Assembly (NCBI GenBank): GCA_002310195.1
Contig: DBYS01000012.1
Span: 143,156 to 207,155, forward strand
Length of the DNA: 64,000 bases
Direction: 5' to 3'
Source of the DNA: Bacteroidales bacterium UBA1180
GTDB taxonomy: Bacteria > Bacteroidota > Bacteroidia > Bacteroidales > Paludibacteraceae
Part shown: in pieces, positions 10,101 to 18,460 of the stretch
How the letters are laid out: each line of letters starts with the position of its first letter
Numbering within the stretch: position 1 is the first letter of the stretch
Made by a program: the position numbers and the translations under genes
Notes under the pieces: generated by a model
Databases searched by the model: none
Told to the model about the DNA's origin: nothing
The model's input: only the letters and a program-made list of their open reading frames with translations

Positions 10101-13100
10101 AGAGCAATGAACTATTGGGCATCGTGTTGGATGGAATAGGTGCTCTGGATATGACGCAAGGACCGAACTTCGTAGTGAATCTGCCGTTCGGCACCACGGA
10201 GTTGAAGATCGTGTCGATCACAAAGAACTACCCCGAGCAGGAGGTGAAAGTAATCAACGGTGGCGTGAGCGCTCCGACTACAATCACGGTCAAGTCGCTT
10301 AATCCTGCTGAGGCGGATAAGGTATATACGATTACACCTAACCTGTCAACCGCCGATCCTGCTATGCTGACAGATATCAAACTTGACGGTGTTACATTGC
10401 CGAACTTCAAACCGGAGGTGTTCAACTATGTTGTATCTGTAGAGGCTACACCTGCAGTAACTTATACCGAGCAGGAGGGCGCTGAGGTCGATATCGATTC
10501 GAATAGCAAGTGGGCGAAGATTGATGTTGTATCCGGTACATTCGCGCATACCTATATGGTTACGTTCTACTACCCGGGCGATGTGACCTTCGATCTTGGA
10601 TTCGAGAATTGGATTAGTCATACGAACGAAGATGCCGGCAAGAGCGGTAAATATCCTAAGGGCTGGAATACTCCGCTTAATGCAACCACTTCCGGTTCGA
10701 AAGGTACGTATAATCCTACCGGTGTAGGGGAAACCACTACAAAAACGCAGGGTAGTAAGGGTGCAGAACTCAGCACGGTTTATATTACTACTTCGGCTGA
10801 GTCAATGCCGGGCTTCTTGTCATTGTCGCCTGCTACTGTTTCCGTTGGCGCGTACCTTGTATTTACTCATACTGCAACCACTCTTGCGTATGGCAGTCCG
10901 ATCACGTTCCGTAATACGCCGGATCAGGTGCAACTCGACTATAATCTAAAGACATACAATAAGCTAAGCGGTTGGCGCTTTATCTATAAAGCTAATGGTG
11001 ATCAGAAGATTAACTACTCAAAGACGTTTAGCAGTATAACCAAGAATAAATGGTTTACTCTAACGCAGAATCTTTCGTATGGTGCAGATTATATTCCGGC
11101 AACTCTGGATATCCTCATCAGTTCTGCCAATACAGATGATTTGTCGTCATATTATATTGGTGCAGGAGGTATAAGTGACGGAAACAAGTATACCTCTACG
11201 ATGTATGTCGATAATCTCCGATTGAATTATAGTTCTGTACTGAACGGTTTGACTGTAAACGGTGCTGATGCAACAAAGAGCGACAATGCGTTTACCGCCA
11301 CTGTGGATGCCGACTTTGTGGGTATACCTGCGCTTTTGTTCAACCATGCAGTAGCTGATCAGATGCCGGTTGTTGAGTGGCAGGACGAAGTGGATGGTGT
11401 ACGCACAGCTACTATCACGAACTATGCAGAAGACCTCTCCACAACGACATACACGCTGACCGTTACCCGTCCAAAATCCGCGAACACGACTTGCACGTAC
11501 ACGCTTGACGGTCGTGACCTGACGGTAGTCAAAGGTTCGCCGTATCAGACTGTTGCTGTATCGGAGAACGACACTGCGTATGTGATCACCGTTACGGCTG
11601 AGTCGGGTGCAAAGAAGGTATATTACGCCTCGTTGATTGCCGGCGGCGCTGGTGCAGCCAATGTGACGAATGTAGCAGCCGACGAGATGATCACAGGCGT
11701 TTCTACAGCTCGCCTGGCTAACCTCGTGGAGCAACCGATAGTGAATTATGATCGTGAGTTCCCGTTGGATAGCGTAGTGATGATCACAACCGATACATGC
11801 CACTTCATCAATGTCTATGGTGTGAGCGAGTATATGACACCTGCCCCGACCAGACGAGCCATGTATGGCACGAGCAAAGACACGACGTATATCATCAACC
11901 GCTTTGCTTCGACAAACGCTCTGCTTGATTCGATCAAGATCAACGGCTTGACTGTACCGGGCTTCTACGAGCAAACTTTCGATTATGTAATATCTATGCC
12001 GTCGATTGATGCTATAGATGTCTTCATGCAGGATGCCGATGCCGATGCACAATATACCGTTGTGCCGATTGATGCAGAAAATGCTGCAATCTTCGTCCAT
12101 GTAACCGCGCCTGACGACCAAACGCAAACAACGTACTCTATCCTGGTACATCTGCATCCGCTGGGCGCCGATGCCTACCTGACATCGATCACGGCTGACG
12201 GTGTACTGCTGACAGGCTTCCAATCGACGAAGTACGATTACAGCATTGAGTTGCCTGCCGGTTCGGCTATCCCGCAGATTGCTTCTGTTGCATGCGAGGG
12301 CGCTTATGTCGAGACGACAGCTATGACGGTAGGAGCAACTACAACGGTAGCCTTTATCGTTACGTCGGAGGACGAGAAGACGCAGAACTCGTACACCGTT
12401 CAGATCACTGTACTCCCGTCGGATGTATCAGCGCTCGATAACCTGTTTGTAAACAATGCGGCTGTTGAAGGCTTCAGCGCCGACCAGTTGACATACAACA
12501 TCGAGTTGCCGTACGGTACGACGGATATGCCGGCTATCGACTATGTGCTTGCTGACAAGAACAGTACCGCATCCGTTACAACCGGCGAATGGACTGCTAC
12601 AATCACGGTTACGGCCGAGGATGGTACGCACACTACAACCTATACGCTTGTGTTCACCATCGCCAAATCGACCAACGCCGATCTGGCAGCGATCCTGTTG
12701 GACGGCGAACCGATGGCAAACTTCTACGCTGACGAATATAGTTACACCGTTCAGCTGCCGTATGGCGCCGAAGTACCTGTCGTTACAGCTCAGGCTGCCG
12801 ACGCTGCTGCCACGGTGGAGATTAACGGCAATACAATAGTCGTTACGGCCGAAGACGGTGTGACCAAGAATACCTATACTGTTGAGTTTGTACATCTGCC
12901 TTCGACGAATGCCACACTGCTGTCAATCGAACTGGATGGCGTGATGCAATTAGGCTTTGAGCCCGAAGTATATGCATACGAAGATACCATATTGTACGGC
13001 GCATCGATGCCTGTTATCACATGGACGGTGGCTGATGAACAACAACAGGTAGATACCACATGGGTGGGTGATACCGAGCTGACCATCGTTGTAACAGCCG

Positions 13101-13996
13101 GTGACGGAGAAACGACCGCAGAATATACACTTACGTTCTTCCACATGTTGTCATCCAACTGGTATCTGTCCGACCTCCAAGTGCGCGGTGTGACAATCGA
13201 TGGCTTCCGCCGTGATTCGTTGACTTATACGATCATCTATCCGGTTGGAACGGACTCAACTTCGCTCTGCAAGGAGTCGGACATCGTGGCTATACCTGAA
13301 GAGACGGATGCAACCGTATCGATATCGAAGACGGATGAAGTGATCCAGATCTTCGTGACTGCACCGGATGGTACGATAGGCGTATATACGATCGATCAGA
13401 CAATCCTGCTCTCATCGGAGGCACGATTGAGTATGATCTGGCTGGATGAAGTCGAACTAAAAGGTTTCGACAAGGATGTGCTGACCTATTCCGTCATCCT
13501 CGCCCAAGGTGCCACCCTGCCTGAGATCACTGCCGCGACGGTTGATGCAACGGCAACGTGGGAAGTAGGTATGGAGGCTGATATTGAGAATGGCAAGTCT
13601 GTTGAGATCTATTCAACAGCACAAGACGGCACAGCACTGACTTATACCATCCAGTTCGTATATGCCAACTGGGCTGCCACCAGTGATGTGGATAGCGACG
13701 ATTGCCTATTCTTCCCGATCGAAGGCGGACAGTTCAAAGCTGTTACCATCAGCGTGGGTGTGAAGCTCGGCGTGTATGACATGAACGGTCATCTCCTGCA
13801 GTTGTCCGAAGTACCTGTTGCCGATCCTGCCGATGTAGAGGTTGAGGTGGATGATCTTGGCAACCAGAAACTGGTCAAGGCTTATCCGAGTGCTGCGGGA
13901 GCCGTATTTGAGGCAACTACAGCCCAACCGTTCATCTACGTGTTCTACAATTCGCAATCGAAGCGAGCAACTCGCGGAGGCAAGTTCGAACGGTAA
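7157..13996 (+). CDS. Giant secreted protein: PCMD-like regions and cadherin-like beta-sandwich repeats
   Basis: 2,279 residues. The ATG at 7157 starts a clear signal peptide (MKQFYAKLMMAVVLVMSTLS, cleaved near Ala-Arg at 23-24). Residues about 30-270 (PDPGFEDW... PKYWNG) resemble the PCMD fold seen in Bacteroidetes surface proteins. Then follow about nine repeats of 80-90 residues of the type LxxIxxDGxxLxxFxPxxxxYxVxLPxGT, which fits the cadherin-like beta-sandwich family. A second PCMD-like region (FDLGFENW... PKGWNT) lies near residues 1138-1370, followed by about eight or nine more repeats. The last 100 residues (VYDMNGHLLQLSEV... FIYVFYNSQS... GGKFER) look like a divergent T9SS sorting domain. 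Inference: a long extracellular carbohydrate-binding or adhesive protein exported by T9SS. It has its own promoter (7026) and terminator (14020). No catalytic residues are recognised. Confidence 0.88.
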   Translation: MKQFYAKLMMAVVLVMSTLSVNARQLSEPGQLPDPGFEDWSGTQFSGNIQPKYWNGSNVEQSGFSFNFTTRETGRSGYAVKVTNTYCGKAGIGQTSPGYVTLGSPWQYISGMDIANATGGTDGGINFTYRPDSIYLWIKRTGSKATSENYSVLFYSWKGTSKGRNYKGNQTDGCTNTGEDHFDEESDIRQTMDKNKCGTTQQATQVAEGFFFEKKAYSNWTQIKVPIYYMSDEVPDKCNVILAASGYPNFRSSGGINEGNAIIADDIELIYSSTIQKLYIGNKEWKGFKPNSTEVQTYSLGEGATVIPDIFAVRGAGTMANMNGATYKAQGRRLNDTECVIKKGAVDGELTTITVKSGDGKSTTTYKIKFVSSVSNNARLADIRVNGQTISGFNTYLQTYNIALPYGTTETPVVDATPQDATATVEITQPTSVNGKARIDVTAQDGTTQLTYDLSFSVAALSDATLKNIFINGNPLPGFQPSKATYNVSLPLGTTSAPKVTWESAYPAGAQNITLLSNTLEGGAQIKVTLPNSAVTKTYKLTYKIEASSYSYLSAIMLDGVLLDGFEPEKTAYTITLPMGTTKLPEITWTKGDSYQTVQKIEGGVDGVTRIEVTAASGATTTYRLTFQTEKSNNNALAGIAIDGTPLDTFNPDTLSYTVSLPAGTSTLPTVTYTTGDAYQTVAQSVNPSLMTVRLTVTAGDGSTRVYTVAFEIQKSANALLQMIYLNGEPLANFDPETLDYSLVWTEATMPKVTVLANPGQSITIASPASYGTIRIVVTPEEGAANTYTVQLNSPDAAVLPAFPTDSFPASKNAQLAELYIDGVQYADFVPTTYAYTYNLPWRTYQVPAVMAVASGIGQTITIEHGAVNRPTLIKVLAADKSTIKTYTINFRVPKSNNTKLESVEIDGVDFTFNPDVLTYTGIALPYGTSQTPALTAVRAEGEQSLKITEAPIGKTSTIEVTAEDGTKATYSFSYIITPPDKSNELLGIVLDGIGALDMTQGPNFVVNLPFGTTELKIVSITKNYPEQEVKVINGGVSAPTTITVKSLNPAEADKVYTITPNLSTADPAMLTDIKLDGVTLPNFKPEVFNYVVSVEATPAVTYTEQEGAEVDIDSNSKWAKIDVVSGTFAHTYMVTFYYPGDVTFDLGFENWISHTNEDAGKSGKYPKGWNTPLNATTSGSKGTYNPTGVGETTTKTQGSKGAELSTVYITTSAESMPGFLSLSPATVSVGAYLVFTHTATTLAYGSPITFRNTPDQVQLDYNLKTYNKLSGWRFIYKANGDQKINYSKTFSSITKNKWFTLTQNLSYGADYIPATLDILISSANTDDLSSYYIGAGGISDGNKYTSTMYVDNLRLNYSSVLNGLTVNGADATKSDNAFTATVDADFVGIPALLFNHAVADQMPVVEWQDEVDGVRTATITNYAEDLSTTTYTLTVTRPKSANTTCTYTLDGRDLTVVKGSPYQTVAVSENDTAYVITVTAESGAKKVYYASLIAGGAGAANVTNVAADEMITGVSTARLANLVEQPIVNYDREFPLDSVVMITTDTCHFINVYGVSEYMTPAPTRRAMYGTSKDTTYIINRFASTNALLDSIKINGLTVPGFYEQTFDYVISMPSIDAIDVFMQDADADAQYTVVPIDAENAAIFVHVTAPDDQTQTTYSILVHLHPLGADAYLTSITADGVLLTGFQSTKYDYSIELPAGSAIPQIASVACEGAYVETTAMTVGATTTVAFIVTSEDEKTQNSYTVQITVLPSDVSALDNLFVNNAAVEGFSADQLTYNIELPYGTTDMPAIDYVLADKNSTASVTTGEWTATITVTAEDGTHTTTYTLVFTIAKSTNADLAAILLDGEPMANFYADEYSYTVQLPYGAEVPVVTAQAADAAATVEINGNTIVVTAEDGVTKNTYTVEFVHLPSTNATLLSIELDGVMQLGFEPEVYAYEDTILYGASMPVITWTVADEQQQVDTTWVGDTELTIVVTAGDGETTAEYTLTFFHMLSSNWYLSDLQVRGVTIDGFRRDSLTYTIIYPVGTDSTSLCKESDIVAIPEETDATVSISKTDEVIQIFVTAPDGTIGVYTIDQTILLSSEARLSMIWLDEVELKGFDKDVLTYSVILAQGATLPEITAATVDATATWEVGMEADIENGKSVEIYSTAQDGTALTYTIQFVYANWAATSDVDSDDCLFFPIEGGQFKAVTISVGVKLGVYDMNGHLLQLSEVPVADPADVEVEVDDLGNQKLVKAYPSAAGAVFEATTAQPFIYVFYNSQSKRATRGGKFER

Positions 13997-14016
13997 GACA
14001 ACCGAAGTTAAAGCAA

Positions 14017-14055
14017 AAGAGAGGTGGCGTACCTGACGGTGCGCCACCTCTTTGT
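14017..14055. terminator. Bidirectional terminator between the surface protein gene and trpS
   Basis: The stem AGAGGTGGCG (14020-14029) / CGCCACCTCT (14042-14051) is flanked by A-rich sequence on the left and TTTG on the right. It can therefore end both the + strand gene stopping at 13996 and the - strand operon that stops with trpS at 14105. Confidence 0.8.
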
Positions 14056-14104
14056 ATGCATGCTAATGATCAGTCGTTATGGAATGTCGGCTGCTGTTGG
14101 CTGA

Positions 14105-15148
14105 TCAATCGAAGTAATCGATACGCATGGCCTTACGGACCTCGCGCATCGTCTGCTCGCCAACCTCACGGGCTTCTTGCGTGCCACGCTCAAGGATTGC
14201 GCGTACCTCCGGCAGACGCTGCTCCCATTCGGCGCGACGCTGACGGAGAGGTTCGAGCATCTCCTGCATGATCTTCAGCAGGAACATTTTGCACTTCATG
14301 TCGCCTAATCCTCCACGCTGGTAATGCTCCTTGAGCTCGTTCAGGTTATTGTACTCGGGCAGGTATTTGGCAAAGTGCTCATCTCGGCAGAACGCGTCCA
14401 GATAGGTGAACACGGCATTGCCCTCCAGATGTCCGGGATCGGTTACGCGCAGGTGCGTCGGATCGGTGTACATGCTCTTGATCTTCTGCTCCACGACCTC
14501 TGCCGGATCGCTCAGGTAGATGCAGTTGCCGAGACTCTTGCTCATCTTCGCCTTGCCGTCCGTGCCGGGTAGACGCATACATACGGCGTTATCCGGCAGC
14601 AGGATCTGTGCCTCATCGAACACCTCGCCGTAGGTGGCATTGAACCGGCGCACGAGCTCGTTCGTTAGTTCGATCATCGGTTTCTGATCTTCGCCCACTG
14701 GTACAACCGTGCCGTGGAATAGTGTGATGTCCGCGGCTTGCGATACAGGGTAGCAGAAGAACCCGAGGGGGATGTTCGCCTCGAAGTTACGCATCTTGAT
14801 CTCCGTCTTTACCGTAGGGTTACGTTGCACGCGGCTGACCGATACGAGGTTCATGTAATAGAACGCCAACTCAGCCAGTTGCGGCACGCCGCTCTGGATG
14901 AAGATCGTCACTTTGTCGGGGTCCAATCCTGCAGCCAGGTAATCCAGTGCCACATTCATGATGTTCTCGCGAATCTTCTCGGGGTTATCCGCATTGTCGG
15001 TGAGTGCCTGCGCATCGGCAATCATGATATAGATCTTGTCGAACTCGCCGGTGTTCTGCAGCTCTACGCGGCGACGTAGTGAACCCACATAATGGCCTAT
15101 GTGCAACTTGCCCGTAGGACGGTCGCCTGTCAGTATAATCTTTTTCAT
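14105..15148 (-). CDS. trpS: Tryptophanyl-tRNA synthetase
   Basis: 347 residues, normal length for bacterial TrpRS. Charges tRNA-Trp with tryptophan using ATP in the cytoplasm. The class I signatures are intact: HIGH-type motif KLHIGH at residues 14-19 and KMSKS at 201-205. The N-terminal GDRPTG stretch and the GEDQKP segment near residue 152 are typical of TrpRS. The ATG overlaps the TGA of the upstream DUF4494 gene by 4 bases (ATGA), so it is translationally coupled as the last gene of the yidC operon. The bidirectional terminator at 14020-14051 follows. Confidence 0.97.
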   Translation of the reverse strand: MKKIILTGDRPTGKLHIGHYVGSLRRRVELQNTGEFDKIYIMIADAQALTDNADNPEKIRENIMNVALDYLAAGLDPDKVTIFIQSGVPQLAELAFYYMNLVSVSRVQRNPTVKTEIKMRNFEANIPLGFFCYPVSQAADITLFHGTVVPVGEDQKPMIELTNELVRRFNATYGEVFDEAQILLPDNAVCMRLPGTDGKAKMSKSLGNCIYLSDPAEVVEQKIKSMYTDPTHLRVTDPGHLEGNAVFTYLDAFCRDEHFAKYLPEYNNLNELKEHYQRGGLGDMKCKMFLLKIMQEMLEPLRQRRAEWEQRLPEVRAILERGTQEAREVGEQTMREVRKAMRIDYFD

Positions 15149-15561
15149 GTTGTTGCTCTAATTACGTCCATTACAGGCGATTTAGCCAGTCCGATGATCT
15201 CGCAATCGACTGATGCGAGGTGCTTCTTAAGCGTTTGCAGTGCCTCAAGCATATTGTCGGCCTGCACAAGGATACTTGCTGGTTTGCGTGTTTCCTTGTC
15301 GTTGTCGATAGTGATGAGTTCGAGGCGTGCCTTGTACCAATATTCGCCGTCGGCTTGCGGGATGAGGTCGTAGTATTGCACCTTCTTGCAACTCGGCACC
15401 TCGCAGTCGCCTTGGAACACGTAGGGGCGGATCGTCTCCATCACGCGTTCTTCCACATCGGCGCACGTGAAGCCTTCCACCAGATAGGTCTCTTTGACCT
15501 TGCCCGGGTTATCTTCGCCGGTCTGGCGGCTGTAGTGAACTTTGATTTCGTAGAATAGCAT
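15145..15561 (-). CDS. DUF4494 domain-containing protein
   Basis: 138 residues, soluble, no signal peptide. The pattern (FYEIKVHYSR... YLVEGFT..DVE... WYKARLELITID... ILVQADN) matches the Bacteroidetes-specific DUF4494 family, whose function is unknown to me. It lies between the M23 lipoprotein gene (upstream) and trpS (downstream, ATGA overlap). The 46-base gap on its 5' side holds a CTAG-rich octamer array. Confidence 0.85.
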   Translation of the reverse strand: MLFYEIKVHYSRQTGEDNPGKVKETYLVEGFTCADVEERVMETIRPYVFQGDCEVPSCKKVQYYDLIPQADGEYWYKARLELITIDNDKETRKPASILVQADNMLEALQTLKKHLASVDCEIIGLAKSPVMDVIRATT

Positions 15562-15582
15562 AATTATCTTGTTTTATAGATT

Positions 15583-15619
15583 CTAGGATCCTAGGTTCCT
15601 AGGGGGCCTAGTTCCCTAG
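15583..15619. repeat. CTAG-phased octamer array
   Basis: CTAG occurs at 15583, 15591, 15599, 15608 and 15616, that is with spacings of 8, 8, 9 and 8 bases. The units are close variants of CTAGGATC / CTAGGTTC. The array runs into the last codons and stop (TAG, 15608-15610) of the M23 gene. CTAG is usually rare in bacterial DNA, so five phased copies are unlikely to be chance. Confidence 0.7.
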
Positions 15620-16858
15620 TAATATTTCATTATAGTGCTCTGCAAGTGCTTTATACGGCTCCATCAAGTCAGCCGGTACAGGCTCGGCAGGCGGAGAGTC
15701 GAGCGTGAGCGGATTGACGGGCGATCCGTTCTTCCACACGCGGAAGTCAAGGTGCGGACCTGTGCTTGCGCCGGTCGAACCGACGTAACCGATCACATCG
15801 CCTTGCTTGACGTACTTGCCTACTTGCAGATCCTTAGCGTATTTCGACAGATGCAGGTAACCGGTCTCGTACGTGCTGTTGTGGCGGATGCGGATAGTAT
15901 TGCCTCCGCCACCTTTGTATGCGCGGAACGTCACTACGCCATCACCTAATGCTACCACCGGCGTGCCGGCAGGTGCTGCGTAATCGACACCTGTATGCGG
16001 ACGCACCACATGATACACGGGGTGCTTGCGTGCGTACGAGAATGTTGATGATATGCGCTTGTAGTTCAGCGGCGCTTTAAGGAACGTCTTCCTTAGGCTA
16101 TTGCCTTGCTCGTCGTAGTAGTTGTGGATCTCTTTCTTAACCGGCACGCTGTCCGGCATATACGGTGCGAGGCTCTCAGCATCGGCGTAATACGCGGGCA
16201 GCCAGCGCTTGCCGTGGTAGAAGTGCGCGGCATAGATGCGTCCTATACCCACGCGCGCCGAGTCGATATACTGCTCGTCGTACAGCACGCGTACGCTGTC
16301 GCCGGGTTGCAGGGCAAAGAAGTTGATCGTCCACGCATAGATCTCCGACAGTTCCAATGCCAGTTCCACGGGCAGGTTATTGCTCGTGATGGCGTTCCAG
16401 AGCGACGAGGTGATGGTGAAGTCTGCTTTCTTGCGAATGGTCTGTTGGGGCAGAGTGTCGTGCCAGATGTAGAAGCTGTCCAGCAGCGAGGCAATCATCG
16501 TCTCGCGGCGGTTGAGCCGGTAGGCGTAGTAGCAAAGCGCCGTATCGTTATGGAAGGTGTAGTACCGTCCGCCCTCGTGAATCGACGCCAGTTCGGGGTG
16601 CTGCTTGAGTAGCGGTTGCATGTCGCGCCACTGCTTGGCAGTCAAACCGTGACGGTTCAGTATGCCCGACAGGGTCTCGCCGGCCAGTACACGACAGGTG
16701 TCAATGCGGTAGTCGTCCATAGTTATGCCGTACGCATAACGCGGCTGAGCAGCCTCTACGACTGCCTCATCCTCGCTCTCACACGCTGCAGGCTTGCTCC
16801 CGCACGCTGCCATGCATAGCGCAAATGCAAAAAGAACTATGAAATTATACGCTCTCAA
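15608..16858 (-). CDS. M23-family metallopeptidase lipoprotein (MepM-like)
   Basis: 416 residues. The N-terminus has a lipobox (MAAC, Cys19), so it is probably a lipoprotein. Residues 50-110 resemble the LysM/OapA-like N-terminal part of MepM-type murein hydrolases. The C-terminal M23 domain has H288 and D292 (HTGVD) and the GPHLD motif with H369. The usual HxH of M23 enzymes is HLD here, so Asp371 stands where the second His (a zinc ligand) is expected. I recall this variant from other Bacteroidetes, so it may be active, but that is not shown. Likely role: cleaving peptidoglycan cross-links during growth. Its start overlaps the upstream GT2 gene by 14 bases. The 3' end falls inside the CTAG array. 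Confidence 0.88.
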   Translation of the reverse strand: MRAYNFIVLFAFALCMAACGSKPAACESEDEAVVEAAQPRYAYGITMDDYRIDTCRVLAGETLSGILNRHGLTAKQWRDMQPLLKQHPELASIHEGGRYYTFHNDTALCYYAYRLNRRETMIASLLDSFYIWHDTLPQQTIRKKADFTITSSLWNAITSNNLPVELALELSEIYAWTINFFALQPGDSVRVLYDEQYIDSARVGIGRIYAAHFYHGKRWLPAYYADAESLAPYMPDSVPVKKEIHNYYDEQGNSLRKTFLKAPLNYKRISSTFSYARKHPVYHVVRPHTGVDYAAPAGTPVVALGDGVVTFRAYKGGGGNTIRIRHNSTYETGYLHLSKYAKDLQVGKYVKQGDVIGYVGSTGASTGPHLDFRVWKNGSPVNPLTLDSPPAEPVPADLMEPYKALAEHYNEILLGN

Positions 16859-17594
16859 CTTTCTTCTGCGGATATTTCCTTACCCACGATGACAGTTTCA
16901 GCCGAACGACACCCAGCAGGGCTTCGGAGAATATACCTCCCGACATCTTGCTTGTGCCCAGTACGCGGTTGACGAAGATGATCGGCACTTCGGTTACTTT
17001 GAAACCGCACTTGATAGCCGTGAACTTCATCTCGATCTGGAAGGCGTAACCCTTGAAGCGGATATTGTCGAGTTCGATGGTCTCCAGCACTTCGCGCCGG
17101 TAACCGACGAAGCCCGCCGTGGTGTCATGCACATCGATGCCAAGCACCGTGCGCACGTACTTCGACGCAAAGTACGACATCAGCACGCGTCCCATAGGCC
17201 AGTTCACCACGTTTACGCCGGTCACGTACCGGCTGCCTATAGCCACATCCGCACCGCCTTCCGATAGCGCCTCGTAGAGCTTAACCAGATCGTTCGGGTT
17301 GTGCGAGAAGTCCGCGTCCATCTCGAAGATATAGTCGTACTTGTGCTCAATCGCCCATTTGAATCCGGCAATGTACGCCGTACCCAGACCGAGCTTGCCT
17401 TGGCGCTCTACGATGAACAGGCGCTCTGTCTTCTGCTCACCGATCATCCGTTTGACGATGGCGGCTGTTCCGTCGGGCGAACCATCGTCGATGACCAGTA
17501 CATGAAAATTGACAGGCAGACCGAACACCGCCGTGATGATCGCTTCGATGTTCTCCTTCTCGTTATAGGTGGGGATGATTACTAATCGCTTCAT
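16845..17594 (-). CDS. Polyprenol monophosphomannose synthase (GT2 family)
   Basis: 249 residues, the length of single-domain DPM1-like enzymes. Transfers a sugar, typically mannose from GDP-mannose, to a polyprenyl phosphate at the inner membrane face. The GT-A fold motifs are visible: IPTYNEKENI at the N-terminus, VIDDGSPDG near residue 35, and EMDADFSHNP (DxD type) near residue 92. The later GxxxTxGFVGYRR region is typical of the DPM1 group. It sits between a metallo-beta-lactamase-fold gene and the M23 gene in the yidC operon and overlaps the latter by 14 bases. The sugar donor is inferred from the family. Confidence 0.9.
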   Translation of the reverse strand: MKRLVIIPTYNEKENIEAIITAVFGLPVNFHVLVIDDGSPDGTAAIVKRMIGEQKTERLFIVERQGKLGLGTAYIAGFKWAIEHKYDYIFEMDADFSHNPNDLVKLYEALSEGGADVAIGSRYVTGVNVVNWPMGRVLMSYFASKYVRTVLGIDVHDTTAGFVGYRREVLETIELDNIRFKGYAFQIEMKFTAIKCGFKVTEVPIIFVNRVLGTSKMSGGIFSEALLGVVRLKLSSWVRKYPQKKVESV

Positions 17595-17632
17595 GCGTCT
17601 TTATCTTTGGGCAACCGATATGCGGCTGCGGC

Positions 17633-18448
17633 TTATATGTTCAATTCGAAGATTGCGCTGGGCGATGTGCGCTCCAGCACGCAGAGGTTAATATCCCGTC
17701 CGGGCACAACGCCTATCTCCAGCAGATGTTCGCTCACTGTGTCGTAAGCAACTTTCGGGTCGTTGTTCTCTTGGCTGAGGTGGCAGAGGAAGATGTTCCG
17801 CATGCCGTAGTGATAGTTACGCTCCAGCAGTTCGCCGCATACGTCGTTCGACTGGTGTCCGCGTGGCGAGAGTATACGTTGCTTCAGGTAGGTCGGGTAG
17901 GGACCGTTGAGCAGGAGCTGCTCGTCGTGGTTCGCCTCGATGATGATGTGGTTGGCCGTGCGCAGGTACTCCTCGAGTTGTTCGTTCGGTTCGCCGCAGT
18001 CGGTGGCAATCATGAACCGCTGACCCATGAAGTCAATCACGTACCCCACGCACTCGGTCGAGTCATGCGATATGTCGAAGGTGTTGATCAGCATGCCGTT
18101 GAGTTCCCACGGTTCGCCGGTCTGGAAGAACCGCCGTGCCGAACGGAGCTTCTGCGTCACGCCGTAGTTGTGGTCTATACCTTCGTGGATGAGCTTCGTG
18201 GCGTAGATAGGCAGATGTATGCGTTCGCCCAACGTGCCCACGGCGCGAATATGATCGGCGTGGTCGTGGGTGATCAGTACGCCCCAGATGTTCTTGAAGT
18301 CCAACCCCATATCCCGCAGGTGCTTGTGTATGGTACGCGCAGAGATGCCGGCATCGATCAGGATGCCCTGCTCCGCAGTGCCGAAGTAGTAGCAATTGCC
18401 GCTACTTCCGCTACCGAACGAACGTAATATGAGTTTGTTATCATCCAT
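17633..18448 (-). CDS. MBL-fold metallo-hydrolase, YycJ/WalJ type
   Basis: 271 residues. The metal-binding motif HDHADH is at 61-66. The N-terminus FGSGSSGNCYY and the segment DISHDSTECVGY are typical of the YycJ/WalJ branch of the metallo-beta-lactamase fold. Cytoplasmic; homologues are linked to DNA repair and cell-wall homeostasis as putative exonucleases, but substrate specificity cannot be read from the sequence. It lies 12 bases downstream of yidC in the same operon. Confidence 0.88.
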   Translation of the reverse strand: MDDNKLILRSFGSGSSGNCYYFGTAEQGILIDAGISARTIHKHLRDMGLDFKNIWGVLITHDHADHIRAVGTLGERIHLPIYATKLIHEGIDHNYGVTQKLRSARRFFQTGEPWELNGMLINTFDISHDSTECVGYVIDFMGQRFMIATDCGEPNEQLEEYLRTANHIIIEANHDEQLLLNGPYPTYLKQRILSPRGHQSNDVCGELLERNYHYGMRNIFLCHLSQENNDPKVAYDTVSEHLLEIGVVPGRDINLCVLERTSPSAIFELNI

Positions 18449-18460
18449 GTATGGCTGATG

